Positions 26,979 to 35,908 of a stretch of DNA of 64,000 nt are shown one piece after another. This DNA is from Paucibacter sp. B2R-40 (GTDB taxonomy: Bacteria; Pseudomonadota; Gammaproteobacteria; Burkholderiales; Burkholderiaceae_C). Within the stretch, counting starts at the first letter, position 1, and every line of letters begins with the position of its first letter. The notes under the pieces are model-generated. The model was not told where the DNA came from. It ran no database searches and was given only the letters and a program-made list of their open reading frames with translations. The DNA lies in contig NZ_JAJIRP010000005.1 of assembly GCF_025717555.1 (NCBI RefSeq), positions 124,001 through 188,000 of the forward strand. The letters are read 5' to 3'. The translations under genes were made by a program, and so were the position numbers.

Positions 26979-26997
26979 GCGCCACAAGTGGTGGCGC
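26979..26997. repeat. Inverted repeat GCGCCAC-AAGTG-GTGGCGC upstream of the TPR kinase gene
   Basis: A perfect 7-bp stem with a 5-base loop ends 22 bases before the GTG start at 27020. Its CCACAAG centre matches the inverted repeats at 14695-14708 and 15093-15112. Function unknown. Confidence 0.35.
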
Positions 26998-27019
26998 TCC
27001 AGCCAGGAGTGCGGAGCAA

Positions 27020-29344
27020 GTGTCAGACACCGTGCCAGAGCCAGGTCAGTCCGCAGCATTGGACGAAGTGCTGATGCGCCTTGCACGGCAGGCCAAGCGG
27101 CACCCCATCTGCGCGCTGCGCCGCTATGAGTCGCTCGAACAGCTGCTGCAAAGCCAGGGCAATATGGCGGCCGCCATCGACGTGCTCTACACCCGCTTCA
27201 ATTTGCTCGAACACATGGGCCGCGCGCAGCAATTGCTTGGCAGCTTGAATCAGGCCCAGGGCCAAGCTGCCACGGCGGGCTTGTCTGCTCAAGCGGCGCG
27301 CATGTTGGAGGCCTTGGGGCGCATCGCCTACCAAACCGGCGACTACTTGATGGCGACCGAAAAATGGACCCGCGCCATCGATCTGGCGCAATTGGTGGGC
27401 GAGCTGCGCATTGGCGTTGCGGCCCGTATTGGCCTGGGTCAAATCCATTACGCCATGGGGGCATGGGACAACGGCCGGCGCTTTCACCGCGACGCCGCCA
27501 ACTTGCTGGCCAGCCTTGATGACAGCTATTTGGAGGCCAAGCTGGCTCTGAATTTAGGCGTGGGCAATTACGAGAATTCGCAGCTGGAAGAAGCAGAGCA
27601 GCAATTCAGCAAAGGTCTGGCCGCTGCCCGGCGCGGTCAGCACCTGGAATTTGAAGCCGAAGCCTTGTGGCATTTGGCCCGCGCAGCCCTGCTGCGAGGA
27701 CAGACCGATTTGGCCGCACAGCAGTGCCGGCTGGCCTTGGACATGGCCACCCGTCTGGGGCATTTATGGCTGGAGAGCGTCGCCAGCCAGACCTGGACCG
27801 AGATTGCACTGGCGCGCAACGACCATGCCGAAGCCTTGAAGAGTGCGCAGTTCGCCCTTGAGCAAGCGCTGCGCATACAGTCGCGCGCGCAGGAGAGCCG
27901 CTCGCATCAGCAACTGGCCCAGCTCTATCAATCCCAGGGCAATCTGAAAGCCGCCCTGACCCATTTATGGAAGCATGTTGACGTGCAGGCCGAGATCGAA
28001 CGCTTGAGCTTGCCCGAGAGGCTGGCCAAGCTGGCCCATTACGACATCTCGCGCAAGCCGCCCGACGAGTTGCTGCTGGAGCTCTCGAACCAGCAGTGGC
28101 CGCTTGAAAGCACTGCCGAACTCAAGCAAGCCTTTTTAGAGTTGAGCGCCAAAGCGCAGAAGATTCTCGCGCTCGACAAGGTCAGCCTTTGGTGGGCCAA
28201 TGAGGTGCCCGGCGTCTATGTCCTGCTGCAGCAACAGCCCGTAGATGGCGATGGCGGTGGCGATGACAACTCAGCTCAAGCTCCCCGTCTGAGCGAGCCC
28301 GCCCAAGCCGCCTATTTGAAGCTGCTGACACAGCGGCGTGAACCCTTGTTCTTGGCCGATTTGAGCCTGCACCCCTGTCTGCGTGAGCTGAGCGGCCTGG
28401 GCCTGATGCAGGGCGCCAGCTCGCAGATAGAGATCCCGCTGTTTGTGCAGCAGCAACTGCGAGCCGTGCTGTGGTTGACCCAGCATGGCCAAGCGCGCGC
28501 CTGGTCGCGCCAAGACCAATTGCAAGCCAGCCATTTGGGCAAGGTTTTTGAGCGTGTGCTGTTGAGTGCCGACCTTGCCCTGGCCCAGCAGACGCAGGCC
28601 TTGATGGAGCAGGAAAAGGCAGACGCACTCGGCCGGCTTGTGGCCGGCGTGGCACATGAGGTCAACACCCCGATAGGTGTGGCCGTCACGGCTGCCTCCA
28701 GCGTGTCAGACAACGCACAACGCCTGGTCGAGCTGCTGGCCAGCGAGCGCATCAGCCGCAGCGAGTTGCAACTCTTGTCGGCGCGATTGAAGACTGGCTC
28801 GGAACTGGTTGAGCGCAATTTGGAGCGTGCCGCAGGTCTGATCGGCAACTTCAAAAAAGTCACCGTCGATCAGGCCTCGGAGGCGGTCAGCGAGTTCCAG
28901 CTGGCCGACTATTTGAGTAGCGTGATTTCGGTGCTCAGCCCCGCGCTGCGCAAGGCGGGCGTGGAAGTCAGTTTGGCCATAGACCCCGAGATTGAGCTCT
29001 ACATGGCGTCCGGCCTGCTGACTCAGGTGATCTCGAATCTGATCATGAACAGCATCTACCACGCCTTCCCCGAGAGGCGCGGCGGGAAAATTCGGATCAG
29101 CGCGCGCCAGGATGAGCACCATGTCTGGCTGGATGTGGCCGATGACGGCATTGGCGTCAGCGCGGCCGTGCGGGCACGCATGTTCGAGCCCTTCTTCACG
29201 ACCAAGCGCGGCCAAGGCGGCTCGGGACTGGGCATGTACATCGTGCAATCCATCATGGAGCGCATCGGCGGCAGCATTGAGTTACCCGAGACTGAACAAG
29301 GCTTGTGCGTGCGCCTGGGCTTGCCCGTTCAAAAAAGAAGTTAG
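27020..29344 (+). CDS. TPR-sensor histidine kinase, soluble
   Basis: The 774-residue protein has about 340 residues of TPR helices at the N-terminus, a middle GAF-like region (about 375-530), then a HisKA box with His546 (GRLVAGVAHEVNTPIGVAV) and an HATPase domain: N box VISNLIMNSIYHAFPERRGG, G1 DDGIGV, G2 GGSGLGMYIV. No membrane helix is evident. The sensor is probably protein contacts through the TPRs plus a small ligand in the GAF-like part. Start: GTG at 27020 has GGAG 5 bases upstream and is preferred over TTG at 26972. No response regulator gene is adjacent, so it is an orphan kinase. Confidence 0.87.
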   Translation: MSDTVPEPGQSAALDEVLMRLARQAKRHPICALRRYESLEQLLQSQGNMAAAIDVLYTRFNLLEHMGRAQQLLGSLNQAQGQAATAGLSAQAARMLEALGRIAYQTGDYLMATEKWTRAIDLAQLVGELRIGVAARIGLGQIHYAMGAWDNGRRFHRDAANLLASLDDSYLEAKLALNLGVGNYENSQLEEAEQQFSKGLAAARRGQHLEFEAEALWHLARAALLRGQTDLAAQQCRLALDMATRLGHLWLESVASQTWTEIALARNDHAEALKSAQFALEQALRIQSRAQESRSHQQLAQLYQSQGNLKAALTHLWKHVDVQAEIERLSLPERLAKLAHYDISRKPPDELLLELSNQQWPLESTAELKQAFLELSAKAQKILALDKVSLWWANEVPGVYVLLQQQPVDGDGGGDDNSAQAPRLSEPAQAAYLKLLTQRREPLFLADLSLHPCLRELSGLGLMQGASSQIEIPLFVQQQLRAVLWLTQHGQARAWSRQDQLQASHLGKVFERVLLSADLALAQQTQALMEQEKADALGRLVAGVAHEVNTPIGVAVTAASSVSDNAQRLVELLASERISRSELQLLSARLKTGSELVERNLERAAGLIGNFKKVTVDQASEAVSEFQLADYLSSVISVLSPALRKAGVEVSLAIDPEIELYMASGLLTQVISNLIMNSIYHAFPERRGGKIRISARQDEHHVWLDVADDGIGVSAAVRARMFEPFFTTKRGQGGSGLGMYIVQSIMERIGGSIELPETEQGLCVRLGLPVQKRS

Positions 29345-29366
29345 GCTCAATGCCTCGGCAAACAGT

Positions 29367-29789
29367 TCAAGACTTGCGCGTCGGCAAACTCCACAACCAC
29401 CATGCGACACAGGCACAAGATGCGCCGGGCAGCCAAGCCCAGAGCAGCGGCAACTTGAACAAGGCCGTGACCGAACCGAAGGCCATCATCACGCTGGCCA
29501 ACTGCTTGGCTCGCAGCGGCACCGCCCGGGTCGCGCGCCAGTCGCGCACCATCGGGCCGAACAGTTTGTGGTCCAGCAACCAGCGCTCGCAGCGGCTGCT
29601 GCCGCGCGAGAAGCAAAACGCGGCCAAGAGCACAAAGGGCGTGGTCGGCAGCAGCGGCACAAAAATACCGACGAAGCCCAAGACCAGGCTGGCAATGCCG
29701 GCCAACAGCCACAAGACCCGCTGCCAGGTCAGGCGAGCCGGGAGAGGCGGCGCGGACCGCTCGGCGGTCAAGGGGAGTTCATCTTGCAT
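29367..29789 (-). CDS. DUF454 (YbaN-like) inner-membrane protein
   Basis: The 140-residue protein has the DUF454 core: helix RVLWLLAGIASLVLGFVGIF, then the conserved PLLPTTPFVLLAAFCFSRGS and HKLFGPMVRDWR, then two further membrane segments near the C-terminus. Function of the family is unknown. The ATG at 29789 fits the usual short hydrophilic N-terminus. It lies between the TPR kinase and the lactate dehydrogenase, convergent with the former and divergent from the latter. Confidence 0.88.
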   Translation of the reverse strand: MQDELPLTAERSAPPLPARLTWQRVLWLLAGIASLVLGFVGIFVPLLPTTPFVLLAAFCFSRGSSRCERWLLDHKLFGPMVRDWRATRAVPLRAKQLASVMMAFGSVTALFKLPLLWAWLPGASCACVAWWLWSLPTRKS

Positions 29790-29896
29790 CGAAAAGGCGA
29801 TTTGGATTGGGATCGGGGCTGGGTTTCAGTATTCTCTCAGCTGACTCCGCTAGCATGTCCTTCGACAACACCGTAAAACACCCAGAGACACCCACC

Positions 29897-31045
29897 ATGC
29901 CCGTGATCACCTGCATCGAAGACCTGCGCGTTCTGGCTCAAAAGCGCGTGCCGCGCATGTTCTATGACTATGCCGACTCCGGCTCATGGACCGAGAGCAC
30001 CTACCGCGCCAATTCGGCGGACTTCCAGGCCATCAAGCTGCGCCAACGCGTCGCGGTCAATCTGGAAAATCGCTCCACCGCGACGCAGATGATTGGCGTT
30101 GATGTGGCGATGCCGGTGGCGATTGCGCCGACCGGCCTGACCGGCATGCAGCATGCCGACGGCGAGATTCTGGCGGCCCGCGCGGCCGAGAAGTTCGGTA
30201 TTCCCTTCACCTTGTCGACGATGAGCATCTGCTCGATCGAGGACGTCGCCGCACGCACGCAAGCGCCGTTTTGGTTCCAGCTCTATGTGATGAAGGACCG
30301 CGCCTATATCGAGCGCCTGATCGACCGCGCCAAGGCGGCTCGCTGTGGCGCCCTGGTGCTGACGCTGGATCTGCAAATCCTCGGTCAACGCCACAAAGAC
30401 ATCAAGAACGGCCTGTCCGCGCCGCCGAAGCCGAGCATCGCCAACCTGATCAATTTGATGACCAAGCCGCGCTGGTGCCTGGGTATGTTGGGCACACCCC
30501 GGCGCCAGTTCGGCAATATCGTCGGCCATGTGAAGGGGGTCGAGAACATGGGCTCCCTGTCCGAGTGGACGGCCCAGCAGTTTGATACCGCGCTGAACTG
30601 GGGCGATGTCGAGTGGATCAAAAAACGCTGGGGTGGCAAGCTGATTCTGAAGGGCATCCAGGATGTCGAGGACGCGCGGCTGGCCGTCAACTCCGGCGCA
30701 GATGCCTTGATCGTCAGCAACCATGGCGGGCGCCAGCTCGACGGCGCGGAGTCCAGCATCCACGCGCTGCCTGCCATCGTTGACGCGGTGGGCAGCCAGA
30801 TCGAGGTGCATATGGACGGCGGCATCCGCTCGGGCCAGGATGTGCTGAAGGCCCGCGCGCTCGGCGCACGCGGCACCTATATCGGCCGAGCATTTTTATA
30901 TGGCCTGGGCGCGATGGGTGAAGCCGGTGTCACCAAGGCACTGGAGATCATTCACAAGGAACTCGACCTGACGATGGCTTTTTGCGGCCACACGCAGATT
31001 GATCAGGTCGGGCCCGGTGTTTTGCTGCCACCCAGAGCGCGCTGA
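29897..31045 (+). CDS. lldD: FMN-dependent L-lactate dehydrogenase / alpha-hydroxyacid oxidase
   Basis: The 382-residue protein belongs to the FMN alpha-hydroxyacid dehydrogenase family, which oxidises L-lactate to pyruvate and feeds electrons to the respiratory chain. Evidence: the RVPRMFYDYADSGSWTESTY start, PVAIAPTGLTGMQHADGE, TLDLQILGQRHKDIKNG, the active-site SNHGGRQLDG containing the catalytic His, and DGGIRSGQDVLKA in the FMN phosphate site. The ATG at 29897 (MPVITC) matches the start of homologues; ATG at 29855 would add 14 residues. Substrate could be another 2-hydroxyacid, since these motifs are shared. It stands alone, divergent from the DUF454 gene. Confidence 0.88.
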   Translation: MPVITCIEDLRVLAQKRVPRMFYDYADSGSWTESTYRANSADFQAIKLRQRVAVNLENRSTATQMIGVDVAMPVAIAPTGLTGMQHADGEILAARAAEKFGIPFTLSTMSICSIEDVAARTQAPFWFQLYVMKDRAYIERLIDRAKAARCGALVLTLDLQILGQRHKDIKNGLSAPPKPSIANLINLMTKPRWCLGMLGTPRRQFGNIVGHVKGVENMGSLSEWTAQQFDTALNWGDVEWIKKRWGGKLILKGIQDVEDARLAVNSGADALIVSNHGGRQLDGAESSIHALPAIVDAVGSQIEVHMDGGIRSGQDVLKARALGARGTYIGRAFLYGLGAMGEAGVTKALEIIHKELDLTMAFCGHTQIDQVGPGVLLPPRAR

Positions 31046-31057
31046 AGCATCAAGACT

Positions 31058-31564
31058 TCAGGGCTCCAAACGCCGCACCTTGGCGGAATGATTGCTGCCC
31101 TCGAGTTCCAAGGCATAGGAGCCAAACAAGGCACGCCTGATCTTGACCTTGGGGTTTTGCAAATAAAGCGTGGCCGAACTGCCATCGACAATTTGCCAGC
31201 GCTGCCCGTTGGCCAGCGTGATCACTTGTTTAGGTCCCCAGCCTTGGAACAGTCCCTGGATTTCGCTGTCCACTTCTTGTATCTCAGCCTTGGGGGCTGC
31301 TTGCTCAAGGCCAAAGCTGGCGGCGGCTGGAGCGGCGGTCGCGCTCTTGGCCGAGCTTGGGGTCGGTGGGGTCTTGGCCGCCGCCTGAGCATCCACCCAA
31401 GCGTCATAACAAAGCAGGCGCGCTTGCGGCTCAGCCACGGCGCGGCATTGCTGCGCCGACTGCATTGTTTGAGCCTGAGCACGAGCCGGTGCGATCAGAG
31501 ATGACATCGGGATCGCGATCAGGGCGGTGGCAAAAGCCAGGCGGTTGGCAAGAAATCGGCGCAT
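31058..31564 (-). CDS. Exported protein of unknown function with C-x-x-RLLCYD motif
   Basis: The 168-residue protein has an N-terminal signal peptide (ATALIAIPMSSLIAPARAQ) followed by QQCRAVAEPQARLLCYDAWV, a Cys-pair motif found in several families of small periplasmic proteins, and an Ala/Pro-rich linker. A C-terminal beta domain (about 105-168) contains LANGQRWQIVD and NPKVKIRRALFGSYALELEG. Function is unknown to me. The ATG at 31564 gives the signal peptide; a TTG at 31579 is the alternative. It is convergent with lldD, 12 bases apart. Confidence 0.75.
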   Translation of the reverse strand: MRRFLANRLAFATALIAIPMSSLIAPARAQAQTMQSAQQCRAVAEPQARLLCYDAWVDAQAAAKTPPTPSSAKSATAAPAAASFGLEQAAPKAEIQEVDSEIQGLFQGWGPKQVITLANGQRWQIVDGSSATLYLQNPKVKIRRALFGSYALELEGSNHSAKVRRLEP

Positions 31565-31764
31565 GAGTGCTCGGTTCAATCAAAGCTATAACGGTGGGCA
31601 TGGTACTTTGGAATTGGCCCAAACCGCTCACCCAAGCTTCCAGTCAAGCGTCCACTCAAGCGCCCATTGAAGCGCCCGCAGGGCCGCATTCATCTGCGAA
31701 CGGGCGCCCAATTGAAGAAACCGGTGAATTTCGAGCCTGGCCTAGCAGACCCTGGTCCAGGCTC

Positions 31765-32367
31765 CTAGCTGCGCGTCGTCACCTTGCGAAACGCCACCAA
31801 CAGAGTCAAACCAGCCAGCATCAGCGCGAAGCTTTGCGGTTCCGGCACCGCCGGGCCGATGCCGGTGTCGACCCAGTTGGTGCGCGCCGTGCCGTCGCCC
31901 AGCGCCACCCAACTGCCATGCCCCGGGCCGCCGCCTCCAAAGGAGACGATCTCCAGATAGCGGCCGCTGGTCGGCGCGAATTGGAAGGTCAAGACCTGAC
32001 CTGCCGTCGTCACACCGGCTTGGGTGGCAAGCGGCGTCAGGCCAGCGTAGTTGCCGGCGATCGGGCTGTTCGACAAGTAGACCCATTTGGCCGTGTTGTA
32101 GCCGGTCTCTTCGCCGACGGTGACGCGCACCTCGGTCAGGGTCTGGGTTGAAAGCATATCGGCTTGCACCCAATGGGTGAACCAGCCGCCGGCATTCCAA
32201 TAGCCGCCATTGAACGCTGATTGCGCCGAGCCGCCGGCTGTTTGGTCGGCCGAGTAAGCGGCGAAAGGCAGGTCATCGGCATAGGGCGAGATCACCGGTG
32301 CGGCCTGTGTGGCCGTTTGAGCCAGCACGCAAGCCAGGGCGGCGGCGACGGATTTGAGCTTTGACAT
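31765..32367 (-). CDS. Discoidin-like PEP-CTERM surface protein
   Basis: The 200-residue protein has a signal peptide (MSKLKSVAAALACVLAQTATQA), a single domain reminiscent of F5/8-type C (discoidin) lectin modules (GGWFTHWVQADMLSTQTLTE, VTVGEETGYNTAKWVYLSNS, GRYLEIVSFGG), and a PEP-CTERM signal: VPEP at 174-177, a hydrophobic helix and RKVTTRS end. Discoidin domains bind glycans or surfaces. RBS AGAGGTG lies just before the ATG at 32367. It is downstream of the Ser/Thr kinase gene on the same strand after 101 bases. The exosortase that would process it is not in this window. Confidence 0.78.
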   Translation of the reverse strand: MSKLKSVAAALACVLAQTATQAAPVISPYADDLPFAAYSADQTAGGSAQSAFNGGYWNAGGWFTHWVQADMLSTQTLTEVRVTVGEETGYNTAKWVYLSNSPIAGNYAGLTPLATQAGVTTAGQVLTFQFAPTSGRYLEIVSFGGGGPGHGSWVALGDGTARTNWVDTGIGPAVPEPQSFALMLAGLTLLVAFRKVTTRS

Positions 32368-32468
32368 GGGAGCACCTCTTGATGGCGTTGAGAGTCTGAC
32401 GGCCTGCTTGGCCGACACCAACTAACGCACAAGAAAATGCCCAGACGGCTCATGTTTGAGAAAAGAAA

Positions 32469-35114
32469 CTACAAAGCTCCGCCCAGCGCGACATAGGCCA
32501 GCGCATGGTCGCCGGCCAGCGCCGTGATCGCATGGGCGCGCTGGTAGTCGCGCTTGGCCTCGGCCCGCCAGCGCGTTCGCTGTGCGGGCTCCCATTGCGC
32601 CAGCAAGGCCTCGGCCTCGGCCAAATTAAGCAAGGCGTCGCGGGCCTTGGCGGCCTCGGCCAAGGGCGTCAACACGGCCTGGGATTGGTGCAACAAGGCC
32701 AGCGCCGGCGCCGCCTGGCCGCTGCCATACAGGGCCCGCGCCAGATAGATGTTTTGCCAAGCCTGCAGGCGCGTCAGATGCGCACTGGGCTGTTTGGCGG
32801 CGCGCGCTGCGAGGCCGGCCAGCGCCACCTTGACGACCAGCAGCGCCTCCCCGTAGCGCTGGTTTTCGACCAAGGCACGGCCGTGATGCAAGGCCACGCG
32901 GGGTAAATCGGCCTCCCATTTATTGCCCGGCCCGGCTTCGCGCACCAGCCGCTCGCACTGGCTCCAGGACAGCTGGGTGGCCCACAAGGCCGCGGCCACA
33001 TCGGGCTGGCGCAACAAGATCACGCCCAGATTGGCGGCCTCGCTGACCACGCCGTCAATCACAGCCGTGTTGTTCGGCGCCAGCGCGGCCGCGGCCTGGC
33101 GCGAGGCCACGGCGGCCTCGGCCTGCACGCGCGCCTCGGCGAGCTTGTTGACGCGTGCCAGCGTCAACGCCCGAGCGCCGTACAGCGAGGCTTGAATCTC
33201 ATGCCACTGTGGCTCCTTGGTCGTTTGCCCCAAATGCGCCAGCAAGGCCTCGCCCTTGGCCAGCCATTGCAGACCAAGCTCGGGCTTATTCAGGCTGGCG
33301 TTGGTCTGGTTGTCATAGAACAAGCCCATGCGCAGCAGCGCCGCCGCCCGGGTCAGCTGCACCGCGCGGCGCTTGTCCGGCGGCACGGCGGCGTCGGCCT
33401 CGTCCAAGCGCGCCAGTGCCTTCTCCATCAGCTGCACCGCCTCGGCCGGCTTCTTTGCAGCGCGCAAAACCAGCGCCTGCACCTGCAGCGCCTGCACATA
33501 CAGGCCGACAAAATCGGCATCGCCGCGCTGCTGCGGCCAGACCCGTTCGGCCAGGGCGACGGCGCGATTGGCAAACTCGGCCGCCTCGGCGCCCTTGTTC
33601 AAGGAAGCCCCGTTGTCATCGGCCTCGATGTCAGCCAAGCGGGCATAGACGGCGGCCAGATCGGCCTGCCAGTCACTGTCTTGCCCACCCTCGGTGGCCA
33701 GTTGCTCCAGGTGTTTAAGGAGATCCTTCAGCAGACTCTCCTTGACCTTGAGCCCGCCCGGCAAATGGGTGATGGCGTCACCATGGCGCAGCACCACTTC
33801 GCGGGTGATGTTGCGAATGCGCGCCAGATGGGCTTGCGCGGCGTCGCGCGCCATGGCCGCCTGATGCGCCTGCCAGCTGGCACCGGCCGTGCCGCCGATC
33901 AGCGCCAACAGCGCCAGCAGCCCCAAGCCCACCGGCAGCCGATTGCGGCGCACGAATTTACCCAGCAGATAGCCTCGGCTGGGCGCATGGGCCGATACCG
34001 GATAACCGGCCAAATGAGCGCACACATCGGCGGCAAAGGCCTCGACCGAGGCATAGCGGCGAGCGGGGGTTTTCTCCAGCGCCTTCAGCAAAATATTGTC
34101 CAGATCACCGCTCAAGCGCTTGCGGGTCGCGAGCCAATCCGGCCTGAACCCCGCATCCTGGCTGAGGCCGCTGGGCTTGGTCGGCGTTTCATCCAACACG
34201 CTGCGGGCCGCCTCGGCCGGCGTGGTGGCGCGCCGGCCGGTCGGGCGCACGCCAGTCAACACCTGATAAAGCAATACGCCGAGCGAATAAATGTCGGTCG
34301 AGGTGGTGACCGGCTCGCCGCGCACCTGCTCGGGGCTGGCGTAATTGGGCGTGAACGGGCGCACCGTGCCGACCGTCGTGTTGGCGTCATGGCCGTCAGC
34401 GCCTTCATCCGGGTCGAGCGCTTTGGCGATGCCAAAATCCAAGAGCTTGACCTGACCCTCGGGCGTCACCAGCACATTGCCGGGCTTGAGGTCGCGGTGC
34501 ACCAGCAGCGCCCGGTGGGCATGCGAAACCGCGTCGCTGAGTTGCAGGAACAAGGCCAGCCGCTGCTCCAGCGTCAAGCCGCTGACGGCGAGATCGAGTG
34601 GCTGCCCGTCGACATACTCCATCACAAAAAACGGCAGGCCATCGGCACTCAAGCCCGCGTCCAGCAGGCCGGCGATATGAGGATGCTGCAGCCGCGCCAG
34701 TGCTTGGCGCTCTTGCGCAAAGCGCTGTAAAACGGCCACCGAATCCATACCGCGCTTGAGCAATTTGATCGCCGCCCTGCCCTGGTACTGGCCATCGGCA
34801 CGCCTCGCTTCGAACACCTCGCCCATGCCGCCAGCCCCCAAGGGACGCACGATCTCCCAAGCACCCAGGCGCTGGCCACTGCGGGCGGCGCCTCCGGCCA
34901 GGCTTTGGGCCGCCGATTCGGCCAGGAAATCCCGCTCGCTGGTTCCATCAAGATGGTGGGCTAGCAGCGACAAGACCTCGGTGCGCAAGGCGGTGTCGGC
35001 CGCCGCCTCGCTCATCACAAAGGCCTCACGCTGCGCCGGCGGCAGCGCCAGAGCCCGCTCGAACAAGGCCTTGACGTCCGACCAAGCGTGGGGAGCTGGA
35101 GGCAAATTGGGCAT
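32469..35114 (-). CDS. Transmembrane Ser/Thr protein kinase with TPR-like C-terminus
   Basis: The 881-residue protein has an N-terminal helical ~80-residue segment, a Hanks-type kinase domain (about 84-365) with P-loop LGAGGMGEVFEA, catalytic Lys117 (AAIKLLKRG), HRDLKPGN, LLDFGIAK and YASPEQVRGEPVTTSTDIYS, a membrane helix near residues 388-408 and a long C-terminal alpha-helical region of TPR character outside the cytoplasm. All catalytic residues are present. Such kinases pair with ECF-type sigma factors; a sigma gene starts 89 bases away on the opposite strand (35203). The C-terminal region could be the sensor. Substrates are unknown. Confidence 0.92.
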   Translation of the reverse strand: MPNLPPAPHAWSDVKALFERALALPPAQREAFVMSEAAADTALRTEVLSLLAHHLDGTSERDFLAESAAQSLAGGAARSGQRLGAWEIVRPLGAGGMGEVFEARRADGQYQGRAAIKLLKRGMDSVAVLQRFAQERQALARLQHPHIAGLLDAGLSADGLPFFVMEYVDGQPLDLAVSGLTLEQRLALFLQLSDAVSHAHRALLVHRDLKPGNVLVTPEGQVKLLDFGIAKALDPDEGADGHDANTTVGTVRPFTPNYASPEQVRGEPVTTSTDIYSLGVLLYQVLTGVRPTGRRATTPAEAARSVLDETPTKPSGLSQDAGFRPDWLATRKRLSGDLDNILLKALEKTPARRYASVEAFAADVCAHLAGYPVSAHAPSRGYLLGKFVRRNRLPVGLGLLALLALIGGTAGASWQAHQAAMARDAAQAHLARIRNITREVVLRHGDAITHLPGGLKVKESLLKDLLKHLEQLATEGGQDSDWQADLAAVYARLADIEADDNGASLNKGAEAAEFANRAVALAERVWPQQRGDADFVGLYVQALQVQALVLRAAKKPAEAVQLMEKALARLDEADAAVPPDKRRAVQLTRAAALLRMGLFYDNQTNASLNKPELGLQWLAKGEALLAHLGQTTKEPQWHEIQASLYGARALTLARVNKLAEARVQAEAAVASRQAAAALAPNNTAVIDGVVSEAANLGVILLRQPDVAAALWATQLSWSQCERLVREAGPGNKWEADLPRVALHHGRALVENQRYGEALLVVKVALAGLAARAAKQPSAHLTRLQAWQNIYLARALYGSGQAAPALALLHQSQAVLTPLAEAAKARDALLNLAEAEALLAQWEPAQRTRWRAEAKRDYQRAHAITALAGDHALAYVALGGAL

Positions 35115-35202
35115 GGCCTCAATTCTCCAGCAGGCTTGCGCGTGGCCCTATCCGCACAAGCCCTCTGTTCCGGCATTGCGGGCCAGGTTCACAATCGCCA
35201 CG

Positions 35203-35778
35203 ATGGACACAAGCCCCGCCTGCGCTGACCTGAGCCTTTGGCTGAGCAAGCTAGATCCCAGCGCCTCGGCCAACCAGGCCAACGAGATATTTGCCGCGCT
35301 CTACAGCGAACTCAAGCGCGCGGCTTCAGCGCAGATGCGCAAGGAGCCGGCCGGCCACACGCTCAGCGCCACCGCCCTGACCCATGAGGCCTGGTTTCGC
35401 CTGAACGAGCAAACGCGCACCGAATGGCAAAGCCGCAGCCACTTCATCGGTGTTGCCGCCTTGATGATGCGGCGCATCCTGGTCAACCATGCGGTCGCCA
35501 AACAGGCGGCCAAGCGCGAGGCCGAGCTGGTGTCCCTGAACCTGACCGAGGCCGCGGAAATCGGCCAAAGCATCAACAGCGAGGTGGTGCTGGTGCACGA
35601 GGCCTTGCTGGCCTTTGAGTTGATCGACGCGCGCGCGGCCAAAGTAGTTGAGCTGAAGTTTTTTGGCGGCCTGGAGATCGAAGAAATCGCCGAGTTACTG
35701 GCCATTTCACCGGCTACCGTCAAGCGCGACTGGACGATGGCGAGGGCTTGGTTGCACAGGGAGTTGGCGCCGCCATAG
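35203..35778 (+). CDS. ECF-like RNA polymerase sigma factor
   Basis: The 191-residue protein has sigma region 2 (residues about 25-95; FAALYSELKRAA, THEAWFRLNEQ, RSHFIGVAALMMRRILVNHA) and region 4 (about 135-190; ELKFFGGLEIEEIAELLAISPATVKRDWTMARAWLHREL, given here as separate helix-turn-helix parts). In region 2.2 the acidic DAED-type motif of ordinary ECF sigmas is replaced by L54-S-A-T57-A. No anti-sigma gene is nearby; instead a membrane Ser/Thr kinase is divergent (89 bases). The ATG at 35203 gives a standard N-terminus. By analogy with kinase-controlled ECF sigmas it may be switched on by phosphorylation. Its regulon is not known. Confidence 0.85.
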   Translation: MDTSPACADLSLWLSKLDPSASANQANEIFAALYSELKRAASAQMRKEPAGHTLSATALTHEAWFRLNEQTRTEWQSRSHFIGVAALMMRRILVNHAVAKQAAKREAELVSLNLTEAAEIGQSINSEVVLVHEALLAFELIDARAAKVVELKFFGGLEIEEIAELLAISPATVKRDWTMARAWLHRELAPP

Positions 35779-35908
35779 GGCGATGCCGTTCAGGCGGTGA
35801 TTTGATCAAGTTCGGCCCGGCCAACCCCCTGCGCCGTTTGGCTCGAGCGCCCGGCCTAACTCTGTGAATGACTGGTTAAACTGCGCACATACAGGACCAG
35901 GGACGACC

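Noticed and set aside
31630-31685. Degenerate AAGCGCCC/AAGCGTCC repeats between two exported-protein genes
   Set aside because: Short, imperfect and without a flanking structure; not strong enough to call a repeat element.
33192-34730. Long plus-strand frame (512 codons) opposite the Ser/Thr kinase
   Set aside because: Kinase motifs are complete on the minus strand; the antisense frame shows no family features.
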